Below, piece after piece: positions 55,848 through 62,972 of a stretch of 64,000 bases of DNA. The notes below the pieces were generated by a model. It searched no databases. It was not told where the DNA came from and worked only from the letters and a program-made list of their open reading frames with translations. Position numbers and translations under genes: made by a program. The DNA comes from Clostridium ljungdahlii DSM 13528 (GTDB lineage Bacteria; Bacillota; Clostridia; Clostridiales; Clostridiaceae), in contig NC_014328.1 of the NCBI RefSeq assembly GCF_000143685.1, positions 2,480,001 through 2,544,000 of the forward strand, given 5' to 3'. Each line of letters begins with the position of its first letter. The stretch's first letter is position 1.

Positions 55848-56605
55848 TTCATTTCCTCACTTTTAATCAATAATGTGGCTAAATTGAAAAAGCACTTACT
55901 TATTGGAAGATTAGGGTCTCCTTCAATAACTGTTTTCCCCATCTCCTCAAAATGATTGATATTATTGTCTCTTGGGATATCACCTACAATAGGAAGATGT
56001 TCCTTGCTGGCAAAATCTTTTACTTTTTTTTCTTCATTTTCAATATTTCTATGATTGAATACGATACCAAACACCTTTGCATAACCCCTATCTGCAAAAT
56101 TTTTAACTGCACTATTTATGTTATTTGCTGCATAGAGGGCCATTTTTTCACCAGAAGTAACAATAAGTACTTTTTCAGCATATCCTTCACGAATAGGTGC
56201 TGCAAATCCACCGCAAACTACATCTCCTAAAACATCATAAAGTACAACATCTGGCTTGTACTCTTCAAAAAGATTTAAATCCTCTAATAAATTAAATGTA
56301 GTAATAATTCCTCTGCCTGCACAACCAAGTCCTGGTGTAGGGCCGCCAGTCTCTATACACAGAACGCCGCCAAAACCTACTTTTGAAATATCTTCAATTT
56401 TTTCTGGATCTGCATCAAATTCTCTCATATAATTCATTACAGGCATTAATGTTTTTCCTCCAAGCAAATTGCTATTGGAATCTGCTTTAGGATCACATCC
56501 TATCTGAATAACTTTTTTTCCGAGCTTGGCAAAGGCTGCTGACAAATTACTGGTAATTGTAGATTTCCCAATACCGCCTTTTCCGTATACAGCTATTTTC
56601 AGCAT
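55844..56605 (-). CDS. Nitrogenase-like iron protein (NifH/CfbC/BchL family), set 2
   Basis: 253 residues. P-loop [22 protein letters not shown], Cys95 in GLGCAGRG and Cys131 in [11 protein letters not shown], so both cluster ligands are intact. It is the first gene of a ten-gene operon, preceded by an AGGGGG site and by a terminator-like hairpin 40 bases upstream. The two H-type proteins are clearly paralogous, and each heads its own D-K pair. Confidence 0.92.
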   Translation of the reverse strand: MLKIAVYGKGGIGKSTITSNLSAAFAKLGKKVIQIGCDPKADSNSNLLGGKTLMPVMNYMREFDADPEKIEDISKVGFGGVLCIETGGPTPGLGCAGRGIITTFNLLEDLNLFEEYKPDVVLYDVLGDVVCGGFAAPIREGYAEKVLIVTSGEKMALYAANNINSAVKNFADRGYAKVFGIVFNHRNIENEEKKVKDFASKEHLPIVGDIPRDNNINHFEEMGKTVIEGDPNLPISKCFFNLATLLIKSEEMK

Positions 56606-56646
56606 TTTATAACCCCCTATGGTATTTCATTTTTATCTTCTTATGT

Positions 56647-56675
56647 AAAAAAACTCCTCCCGAGTTTGGGAAGAG
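56647..56675 (-). terminator. Terminator or attenuator in the leader of the nitrogenase-like operon
   Basis: On the minus strand CTCTTCCC / GGGAGGAG with a 6-base loop is followed by T7, ending 42 bases before the first ATG. There is hardly room for a promoter between it and the gene, so it may be an attenuator inside the leader RNA. A plain end for upstream transcripts is the alternative. Confidence 0.65.
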
Positions 56676-56695
56676 CTTAAATGCGGTCATAATAT

Positions 56696-56748
56696 ATCAA
56701 TTAATCTTACTTAGTGAAGTTTGTTTCTCCCACTAAGTTCAGATAAGC
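56696..56748 (+). repeat. Structured dispersed repeat, partial copy D
   Basis: Only the first hairpin region is kept: ATCAATTAATCTTACTTAGT ... CTCCCACTAAGTTCAGAT. The core GGGGCGTAGC and the rest are missing. The 56605-56952 gap contains this, the leader hairpin, and a GC-richer stretch at 56773-56815 that I do not recognise. Confidence 0.7.
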
Positions 56749-56951
56749 AACACATAATATATTAATTTTTTACTGCCCGCTCTTTATCTCAGGACACCTT
56801 CGCTTCAGAGTGACAAAAATATTAATTTTTAATTAAAATATGAAACAAACGTTTTCCAAATTTTTTATATATTCAGTTTATCACCTAAAATTGGTACTGT
56901 CAAGAAATTACACCAAATTCTTCATGACAAAGGCATGAAAAATGAATTAAA

Positions 56952-57926
56952 TTACACTATATCTTCATAGGCTTCTTCCTTTTCTTCTCTCTTGTCAACA
57001 ATACAGCTATTTAAAATCATACCAATAACAATAAGCAGTATTCCAATTAAGTCAACTCCCGTTGGTATTTTATCATGAAACACAAACACTCCCCCTAAAA
57101 GAGTAAATATAACTTCACCTGATTGGGTACATTCCACTGCAGCCAACTTACGCGTATCACTGCTAACTATATCCGTTGCTTTAAAGAACAGTATCGTAGC
57201 AATAATTCCGGAGCAAATGGCAACTACAAGAGACTGTACTGCCTGTCCCCTACTTGGTACCCCTACAGACATAAGACCACATATGGACAATATTATCCAA
57301 AAAGGCATACTGCACAAAGTCATACCAAATACTCTTTGAAATGTGGTAAATTTGTTTTCACAGACTTCTATCATCTTTCGATTGCCTAAAGGATATGAAA
57401 AAGCTGCTATAATTACAGGAATAATTCCTATCAAAGGTTTTATACTGGATATTTCCTGTATCTGCTGAAACTGCATTAAAAATATTCCAAATAAAATTAG
57501 CAGCGAAATGGATAACACTTTTTTAGGAATTTTATTTCTTACTTTAAAAACTTTATTATCCCTTTTTACAGCTTTAAAAAATAAAGGAGAAAGAAGCCCC
57601 CCTGCAATTATTGTTATTTGCCATGTTCCAGCAACTAACCATGAAGGACCATATATTGAAGCAAAACTTAAAGGTGCATAAAATAATCCAAATCCTACTG
57701 TACTCCAGACAATCCACTTCATAGGTCTTTTTATTATATCACTTACCACTTCAGATAACTCATTTTTAACAATCATGATAACAAATAAAATTGGAAGGGT
57801 GAAAATGTATCTTAATGAAGAACTCCATATCCAACTTCCACCATGAAAATTCATTTGTTGATTAAGCACAAAAGTAAAGGCAAAAAAGAATGAAGCTGTT
57901 ATTCCCAGTATAATTGCTTTTTTCAC
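56952..57926 (-). CDS. Multidrug/metabolite efflux protein, EmrE (PF13536-type) DMT family
   Basis: 324 residues with ten membrane segments, in the drug/metabolite transporter superfamily. It has NQQMNFHGGSWIWSSSLRY in the first loop and a duplicated five-helix layout, with AAVECTQSGEVIFTLLGGVF in the second half. I chose the GTG at 57926 after GGGAAG. The upstream ATG at 57971 lacks a site. It is divergent from a cupin regulator 150 bases away, which probably controls it. Substrate unknown. Confidence 0.78.
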   Translation of the reverse strand: MKKAIILGITASFFFAFTFVLNQQMNFHGGSWIWSSSLRYIFTLPILFVIMIVKNELSEVVSDIIKRPMKWIVWSTVGFGLFYAPLSFASIYGPSWLVAGTWQITIIAGGLLSPLFFKAVKRDNKVFKVRNKIPKKVLSISLLILFGIFLMQFQQIQEISSIKPLIGIIPVIIAAFSYPLGNRKMIEVCENKFTTFQRVFGMTLCSMPFWIILSICGLMSVGVPSRGQAVQSLVVAICSGIIATILFFKATDIVSSDTRKLAAVECTQSGEVIFTLLGGVFVFHDKIPTGVDLIGILLIVIGMILNSCIVDKREEKEEAYEDIV

Positions 57927-58082
57927 TACTATTACTTCCCATCTATAATTTCTATACAATATATTATACATATGTATGTTATTTTGTACAACATATTATT
58001 GATAATATTTTACTTAATTCAAAAATTATTATAGAATTGTAGATGTTGTAATGTAAAAATCGCTATATAAGGAGTTAAACTC

Positions 58083-58637
58083 ATGAAAAATTTGAATTTA
58101 ATTATAGGCACTAAGTTAAAAAATATACGCCTTAGGAGAAACTTGAGTTTAGATGATGTATCAAAGCTAACCGGGGTAAGCAAAGGAATGTTAGGCCAAA
58201 TAGAAAGAGGCCTATCAAATCCAACCGTATCTACTTTGTGGAAAATCTCAACTGGATTAAAAGTATCTTTTTCATCCTTTATCAATGAAAAAGAAGACGA
58301 TCTAAAAGTAATACATCAGGATGACATTGTTCCCTTATTAGAAGACAATAATAGAATGAAATTATATTCAATATTTCCATTTGATAATAATAAAGGATTT
58401 GAGATATTTACTATAGAATTAGAACCAGGATGTAACCACGCATCTACCCCACATAATGATGATGTTGAAGAATATATTATTGTTACAGAAGGTACAATGG
58501 AGTTAATCATAAATGACAATAGTTTTACACTGCAAAAAGGAAATTCTATTAAATTTATGGGAAATAAGCCCCACTCCTATAAAAATACAACTACTAAAAA
58601 AGCAGTATTCCAAAATATAATAATGTATTATAAGTAA
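58083..58637 (+). CDS. XRE-type regulator with cupin domain
   Basis: 184 residues: N-terminal helix-turn-helix (about 8-65) with LSLDDVSKLTGVSKGMLGQI and LSNPTVSTLWKIS, and a C-terminal cupin (about 100-183) with EEYIIVTEGTMELIIND and NSIKFMGNKPHSY. In this family the cupin binds a small ligand and the N-terminal domain represses a neighbouring gene. The divergent exporter gene is the obvious target. Confidence 0.9.
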   Translation: MKNLNLIIGTKLKNIRLRRNLSLDDVSKLTGVSKGMLGQIERGLSNPTVSTLWKISTGLKVSFSSFINEKEDDLKVIHQDDIVPLLEDNNRMKLYSIFPFDNNKGFEIFTIELEPGCNHASTPHNDDVEEYIIVTEGTMELIINDNSFTLQKGNSIKFMGNKPHSYKNTTTKKAVFQNIIMYYK

Positions 58638-58778
58638 ATACAGCCTAATTTTAAACTAAAAGCTATGAAATTTGAAGAAAATTGTACATTTTACATATTT
58701 ATTTTGATCAATAAACTTCAAATTGAGCAAAATAAATTTGATGAACTTATAATTAAACGTTAATTGGAGGTAAATATT

Positions 58779-59345
58779 ATGAGTAAAAAATCTTTATTAG
58801 TCATCGATTGTCAAAATGATTTTATAACTGGCAGCCTTGCATGTAAAAATTCAGAAAATGCTATACTGCATATTATAGATTTTATAAGTAAAAATCCTGA
58901 TCTTAATGTATTCTATTCCTGTGACTCTCACGAAATGACAAATAAGTCATTTCAAAAAAATGGTGGAATGTGGCCCATTCACTGCGTAGAAGGCACTGAA
59001 GGAGCTTTACTTTCTGAAAAATTCACTCTTGGAATAAAGGATAGAAGTAAATCTCCACAAAATCCTGAAATTATCTTTAGAAAAGGTATGAACGATGATG
59101 TTGAAGAGTATTCGGCCTACAATGCACTAAATATTAAAAATAAAAGACTCCACGAGGTACTTGACAAAAACATTATAATATGTGGAATTGCCAGCGAGTA
59201 CTGTGTTAAAGAAACGATACTTGATCTCGTGAAAAATGGATTCAACGTGACTATTCTTGCAAATGGCCTCGGATACGTGGATGAAACTGAACATATAAAT
59301 ACTCTAAATGAGTTTAAAGAAAAAGGCATGAGCATTATTTTCTAA
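58779..59345 (+). CDS. pncA: Nicotinamidase / isochorismatase-family hydrolase
   Basis: 188 residues. LLVIDCQNDFITGSLA gives the catalytic Asp (about 8), CDSHEMTNKSF and MWPIHC give the metal ligands Asp, His and His, FRKGMND the catalytic Lys, and CGIASEYCVKETILD the nucleophilic Cys (about 139). Together these fit nicotinamidase, which turns nicotinamide into nicotinate for NAD salvage. The ATG at 58779 is preceded by GGAGG. An upstream TTG overlaps that site and is rejected. The presence of all metal ligands makes nicotinamidase more likely than isochorismatase. Confidence 0.82.
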   Translation: MSKKSLLVIDCQNDFITGSLACKNSENAILHIIDFISKNPDLNVFYSCDSHEMTNKSFQKNGGMWPIHCVEGTEGALLSEKFTLGIKDRSKSPQNPEIIFRKGMNDDVEEYSAYNALNIKNKRLHEVLDKNIIICGIASEYCVKETILDLVKNGFNVTILANGLGYVDETEHINTLNEFKEKGMSIIF

Positions 59346-59367
59346 TGCTCTAATTGATGCTGAAAAA

Positions 59368-59401
59368 ATAAACCTGAAGCTATTTATCATAACTTCAGGC
59401 T
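59368..59401 (-). terminator. Terminator between nicotinamidase and glyoxalase-fold genes
   Basis: AAACCTGAAGCT / AACTTCAGGC-type stem with a loop of about 10 bases. On the minus strand it ends in TTTATTTTTT. Confidence 0.7.
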
Positions 59402-59409
59402 ATTTAAAC

Positions 59410-59775
59410 TCATTTATTGTCTGCAACTTTTGTATAATCCGTAATGCCCAGTCTATTTCCAAAGGGATCTTCAAATTCAACGGTAATTCCCGTTTTGATT
59501 TCAAAAGGTTCCGATAGAAATTTTACTCCTTTGGCTTTTAATTTTTCATATTCTGCCTTTACATCATCCACCACAAACCATATAGTTGGTTTTGTATCTG
59601 GGAATTTTGATTTGTCTTTTAAAATTATGGCCGGTTCCTGCTGTCCAACTTTATAGGCTGTCATACCCATATTGGAGAAGTCAAATTTAACATCTAGCCC
59701 TAGAACATTTCCATAATAATCTTTTGCCTTTTCAAGGGAGTCAACAGGAAGTAAAAAGTTATCATAATCTTTCAT
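59410..59775 (-). CDS. VOC-family (glyoxalase-fold) protein
   Basis: 121 residues with two beta-alpha-beta-beta-beta modules: FLLPVDSLEKAKDYYGNVLG (about 5-24) and TIWFVVDDVKAEYEKLKAKG, ending in VEFEDPFGNRLGITDY, the usual metal-site strand with Glu. Start at 59775 (GAGGTGAT site), which leaves 16 bases after the preceding membrane protease gene. Members act in glyoxal detoxification, antibiotic resistance or dioxygenation. No specific activity can be assigned. Confidence 0.82.
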   Translation of the reverse strand: MKDYDNFLLPVDSLEKAKDYYGNVLGLDVKFDFSNMGMTAYKVGQQEPAIILKDKSKFPDTKPTIWFVVDDVKAEYEKLKAKGVKFLSEPFEIKTGITVEFEDPFGNRLGITDYTKVADNK

Positions 59776-59791
59776 ATATATCACCTCTTTT

Positions 59792-60352
59792 TTAATAAAT
59801 TCTAATTGCAAATAATATATCTATAAAGAAGTAAAATGCGAAAGCATATTTAAAACACTTATAAAAATAATCCTTTTTTATTGATCTTAAAATTAATAAT
59901 AAAAAAATAAATACAGCTATAAAAAAGCCATATACCTGCCATATTGGTACATTCAAAAATTTTGCAATTAAACCTTCGTCATTAATTGGGAACATATTGT
60001 AAGGATTGATAATTATAAATAATAGATATGCAATTAACCTTGTAAGGCACATAGTTATAGCAAAATACATACCTATATACACTTTTTCCCTATTTCTAAA
60101 GATATAGACAATAATGCATCCAATTACCGCCAATATTAAATTAATTGCTGGTCCTCCAAGACATCCCCATAAGTTTTCCAAACCATTTTTAGGCTCTGTA
60201 TAACTAAAAACGAATTTCGCAGGTATTCCACTTAACTCAAAACCTATAAAATGTCCAAATTCATGAATTGGTGTAGCAATTAATGTGATTGCCAAGAAAA
60301 CAAGCTTGCTTAACCTAGAGTCAATGTCCATATTAACTTCTTTAATACTCAT
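59792..60352 (-). CDS. Membrane zinc-metalloprotease-like protein (HExxH)
   Basis: 186 residues with five to six membrane segments and the motif TPIHEFGHFIGFEL (about 28-41) inside the first hydrophobic region, followed by CLGGPAINLILAVIG (about 64-78). Together these recall the HExxH and NPDG/GGP elements of site-2 or M50-type peptidases, but the last ligand motif is not obvious. It may be a non-classical or inactive member. Upstream of the glyoxalase-fold gene on the same strand. Confidence 0.65.
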   Translation of the reverse strand: MSIKEVNMDIDSRLSKLVFLAITLIATPIHEFGHFIGFELSGIPAKFVFSYTEPKNGLENLWGCLGGPAINLILAVIGCIIVYIFRNREKVYIGMYFAITMCLTRLIAYLLFIIINPYNMFPINDEGLIAKFLNVPIWQVYGFFIAVFIFLLLILRSIKKDYFYKCFKYAFAFYFFIDILFAIRIY

Positions 60353-60382
60353 ATCATTTAACCCCCTACTATTTACAAATAA

Positions 60383-60462
60383 TAAAGTTCAAATATCAAA
60401 TATTGTTGATTTTCAGCTAAACTGAAAGTTTTCATCATTTGTTCTCTGTTATTTAAACTTTA
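60383..60462. repeat. MITE-like palindromic element, copy 2 (shorter)
   Basis: TAAAGTTCAAATATCAAATA at the left and TCTGTTATTTAAACTTTA at the right match the reverse complement of the ends of 7084-7203. The centre is shorter and diverged. Confidence 0.5.
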
Positions 60463-60576
60463 TGCTCTTCCTAATGCTCACTTATCTACCCGAATACACC
60501 AAGTTCTTTTTTAAGTACTGCGTCCTCAACTTTATTATAATCCACAGCAATCATCTCTTTCCATTAAAATATAAAC

Positions 60577-60747
60577 AGAGTTCTTGGTTTCAGGTGGAGT
60601 TCTTTTCTCCATCTGAAACTTAGAAATCGTTATCCAGGGGCGTAGCAGCCGTTATCCCCCACTTTATAAGAAAAGCAGATATCCCAGGTGACAGTCGCTT
60701 TCGCTGTGTGCGATGGAGGTATTACGGCTGGTAGCCATCGGATAAAA
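60577..60747 (+). repeat. Structured dispersed repeat, diverged copy E
   Basis: Keeps the core GGGGCGTAGC, GTTA, TATTAC and GGTAGCCATC but changes the stems: TTTCAGGTGGAG/CTCCATCTGAAA for the first hairpin, AGCCGT/ACGGCT instead of TACTGT/ACAGTA, TTATCC/GGATAA instead of TTATCT/AGATAA. The central arm is longer. These paired changes support a conserved RNA structure. Confidence 0.75.
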
Positions 60748-60941
60748 TTTAGTATTAGTTTTGCCATGAATTACAATTCTATACAAACTTATGTTCTTTT
60801 TTATTGCATAGGAGTATATATTGATTTTTCCTATAGAAACTCCATAATGATTTTTGTTTTCAAATAGTCCGTAATTAATATCTACAGCTAGATATTACTA
60901 GTAAACTTAATCTATTTATCCAAAAATGGCTATTTTGAATT

Positions 60942-60970
60942 TTGTATTTATATAAAATTCAATCTATAAT
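60942..60970 (+). promoter_or_regulatory. Sigma-70-type promoter for the T-box leader
   Basis: TTGTAT (60942-60947), 17-base spacer, TATAAT (60965-60970), about 45 bases before the T-box Stem I. Confidence 0.65.
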
Positions 60971-61012
60971 ACATCTTACAAGTTATGATGGAAAGAAGTA
61001 ATTAAGTACGTT

Positions 61013-61210
61013 GCAAAGAGAGTCAGTGGTTGGTGTAAACTGTCTGATGTGCTTTATGAAATACATTCCTGAGCTGTAGGCTGAAATTTTTTAAAGTAAG
61101 CTGATCCGAGTAACTCTCGTTAAGAGTAAGAGATGAGCAATAGATTTATTTGTTCAAATAGGGTGGTACCACGATTATTTCGTCCCTTAATCGCAGGTGC
61201 TTTTTTTATT
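61013..61210 (+). promoter_or_regulatory. T-box riboswitch
   Basis: Classical features in order: AAAGAGAGTCAGTGGTTGG at the base of Stem I, the distal loop, CCTGAGC followed by TGTAGGCTGAAA (the specifier region), and the T-box AGGGTGGTACCACGAT with ...TTCGTCCCT, ending in a GATTA/TAATC hairpin plus T7. TGGT pairs with ACCA, so the tRNA should have discriminator A. By alignment the specifier is TGT (Cys). CTG or GTA are the neighbouring readings. Cys tRNA has U at that position, so Leu or Val cannot be excluded. The leader controls the sodium:solute symporter gene. Confidence 0.88.
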
Positions 61211-61231
61211 TTTCAAATTTATTTTGCTCAA

Positions 61232-61281
61232 GTAGGGTGGTACCGCGACTTTTTCGTCCCTTGTGTAGGGGCGTTTTTTTG
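61232..61281 (+). promoter_or_regulatory. Second T-box antiterminator/terminator module
   Basis: A second AGTAGGGTGGTACCGCGACT-type T-box, with TTCGTCCCT and the terminator CGTCCC-TTGTGTA-GGGGCG plus T7, follows the first with no new Stem I. It also has TGGT. So one Stem I may feed two decision points, or this is the remnant of a second leader. Confidence 0.8.
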
Positions 61282-61339
61282 TACAATTTTTAAGTAATTT
61301 CAATTAATATTTGCCGCAGCACTTTAGCACTAAATACTT

Positions 61340-61428
61340 TTACAGTGTACACTGTAATTCTGTACATTGTCGCTGTATAGAAAACACTTGCAACCTGAAG
61401 CTGGAACTTACTACTGGAACTTACTACT
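61340..61428 (+). promoter_or_regulatory. Perfect palindrome and tandem repeat before the symporter gene
   Basis: TTACAGTGTACACTGTAA (61340-61357) is a perfect 18-base palindrome, an operator candidate. GGAACTTACTACT is repeated in tandem at 61403-61415 and 61416-61428. From there to the gene is AT-rich sequence with a CACAATG/CATTGTG-type word repeated near 61456-61486. Confidence 0.45.
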
Positions 61429-61514
61429 AAAACTTGTAAACTACACAATGTGTGCATTATTCAATATGAATTGTGCATTGTGAACTGTGAATTAAATAAA
61501 TAGGGGGTTTTAAA

Positions 61515-62936
61515 ATGAACGTATCTTTAATAATCATCATCTGCTATATATCCATGTTATTTGTAATAAGTTTTATTGCTAAAAAGAAAGCTCAAGGGGG
61601 TGGCGAAAGCTATACTTTAGCCAGTAGACAGCTTACAACTCCACTTGTAACCTGTTCACTTATAGGCCTTGCTATTGGCGGTGCTTCAACCATAGGGGTG
61701 GCTGAACAAGCTTACGATGTAGGACTTTCAGCAGGTTGGTACTGCACAGCCTGGGGAATTGCAGCTATAGTTATGGGACTTGCAGCTGCAAGTAAATATA
61801 GGGAATTCAATGTATCTACTGTTCCTGAATTGTTTTCAAAATTTTATGATGAAAAAGGTGTTGCTGTATGTGTAGCATGCCAGATAATTATTCTCATTGT
61901 AGTTGTGTCTCTTCAATACATTGCAGGTGGAGCTATTTTATCTTCACTTTTGCCTGGTATATTCACTATAAAAACAGGTATGATAGTAAGTGCTTGTGTA
62001 TTTGTTGGCATAACCTTTATAGGAGGAATGTGGTCTGCCGGGTTATGTAATTCATTTAACGTTCCTTTAAAATATACAGGAATTATACTATGTACTATAT
62101 TAGCTGTATCAAAAAGCGGAGGAATTCAAAATATAAAACTTCATCTTCCTCAAAGTGTACCTTATTTCAGCCCTATTAAAGGAGTTGGTACATGGGTAAT
62201 TTTAGGTTGGATACTTGTTATGACTACACAAGTCTTGTCTATGCAGGGTCCTGTACAATTGGCCTTTGCCGCTAAAGATGCAAGGACTGCAAAAAAGAGC
62301 TTTATACTTGGCGGTCTTCTTATGATTCCAATAGGCTTTTTATGTGCTCTTATAGGCATGGCTGCAAGAACTACTTTTCCCCACGTAAGTGCTACTATGG
62401 CACTTCCTAAAATGATTTTGTCATTAAACCCTGTAGCAGCAGGAATAACTTTAGCGGCACTCTGGGCAGCAGATGTTTCTACAGCCTGCAATTTGCTTTT
62501 AGGTGCATCTACCCTATTTACAAATGACATATACAAAAAATATATAAATCCTAAAGTAAATGACAAAAAGCTTTTAATAATGACTAAATCCTCTGTAGTT
62601 CTTTTAGGTATATTTACTTTTATACTTGCTCTTTCCATGTCAGGTATATTAAAAACTATATCCATGGGCTTAAGTCTTTCTACTGCATTTACACTTATAT
62701 TTTTATTTACCATGTTTGCTCCTAAACTTTGCAAAAAAAGTTCTGCTTTTTTCACTACCCTAGCAGGAGTAGTAGCCCTATTTTTATGGCAATTAATACC
62801 TTCCTTTAGAATATTTCCTCATGTAATATTTATGGAATGGCTTGTATGTCTTGTAACCTTTATGCTTACATCAGTACTTGATAAAAGATCAATTATGAAT
62901 ATAGATACCATAGATGAAATAAATGAAATGGTGTAA
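61515..62936 (+). CDS. Sodium:solute symporter (SSS family)
   Basis: 473 residues with about 13 membrane segments. N-terminal SYTLASRQLTTPLVTCSLIGLA, then GGASTIGVAEQAYDVGLSAGWY, the typical sodium-site region of helix 1-2, and WAADVSTACNLLLGASTLFTNDIY in the helix 8 sodium-binding position. ATG preceded by AGGGGG. It is likely controlled by the T-box leader about 230 bases upstream, which points to an amino acid or derivative as the substrate. If the specifier is Val or Leu, it would be a branched-chain amino acid or related compound. The substrate is not established. Confidence 0.88.
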   Translation: MNVSLIIIICYISMLFVISFIAKKKAQGGGESYTLASRQLTTPLVTCSLIGLAIGGASTIGVAEQAYDVGLSAGWYCTAWGIAAIVMGLAAASKYREFNVSTVPELFSKFYDEKGVAVCVACQIIILIVVVSLQYIAGGAILSSLLPGIFTIKTGMIVSACVFVGITFIGGMWSAGLCNSFNVPLKYTGIILCTILAVSKSGGIQNIKLHLPQSVPYFSPIKGVGTWVILGWILVMTTQVLSMQGPVQLAFAAKDARTAKKSFILGGLLMIPIGFLCALIGMAARTTFPHVSATMALPKMILSLNPVAAGITLAALWAADVSTACNLLLGASTLFTNDIYKKYINPKVNDKKLLIMTKSSVVLLGIFTFILALSMSGILKTISMGLSLSTAFTLIFLFTMFAPKLCKKSSAFFTTLAGVVALFLWQLIPSFRIFPHVIFMEWLVCLVTFMLTSVLDKRSIMNIDTIDEINEMV

Positions 62937-62970
62937 AAAAGTAAGGAGGTAACCCTCCTTACTTTTTTAC
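62933..62970. terminator. Bidirectional terminator
   Basis: GTAAAAAAGTAAGGAGG / CCTCCTTACTTTTTTAC between the symporter stop and the converging dehydrogenase stop. Confidence 0.88.
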
Positions 62971-62972
62971 GC

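Noticed and set aside
45603-56605. Molybdenum nitrogenase for N2 fixation
   Set aside because: D and K proteins are too short, the FeMo-cofactor ligands are not seen, and nifB, nifE, nifN, nifV are absent. Called nitrogenase-like.
56773-56815. GC-richer stretch resembling a fragment of an RNA gene
   Set aside because: No complete tRNA or rRNA signature. Possibly another dispersed repeat fragment, but only one copy is visible here.
59792-60352. Confident M50 site-2 protease
   Set aside because: HExxH and a GGPAxN element exist, but the distal ligand motif of the family was not seen, so only protease-like is claimed.
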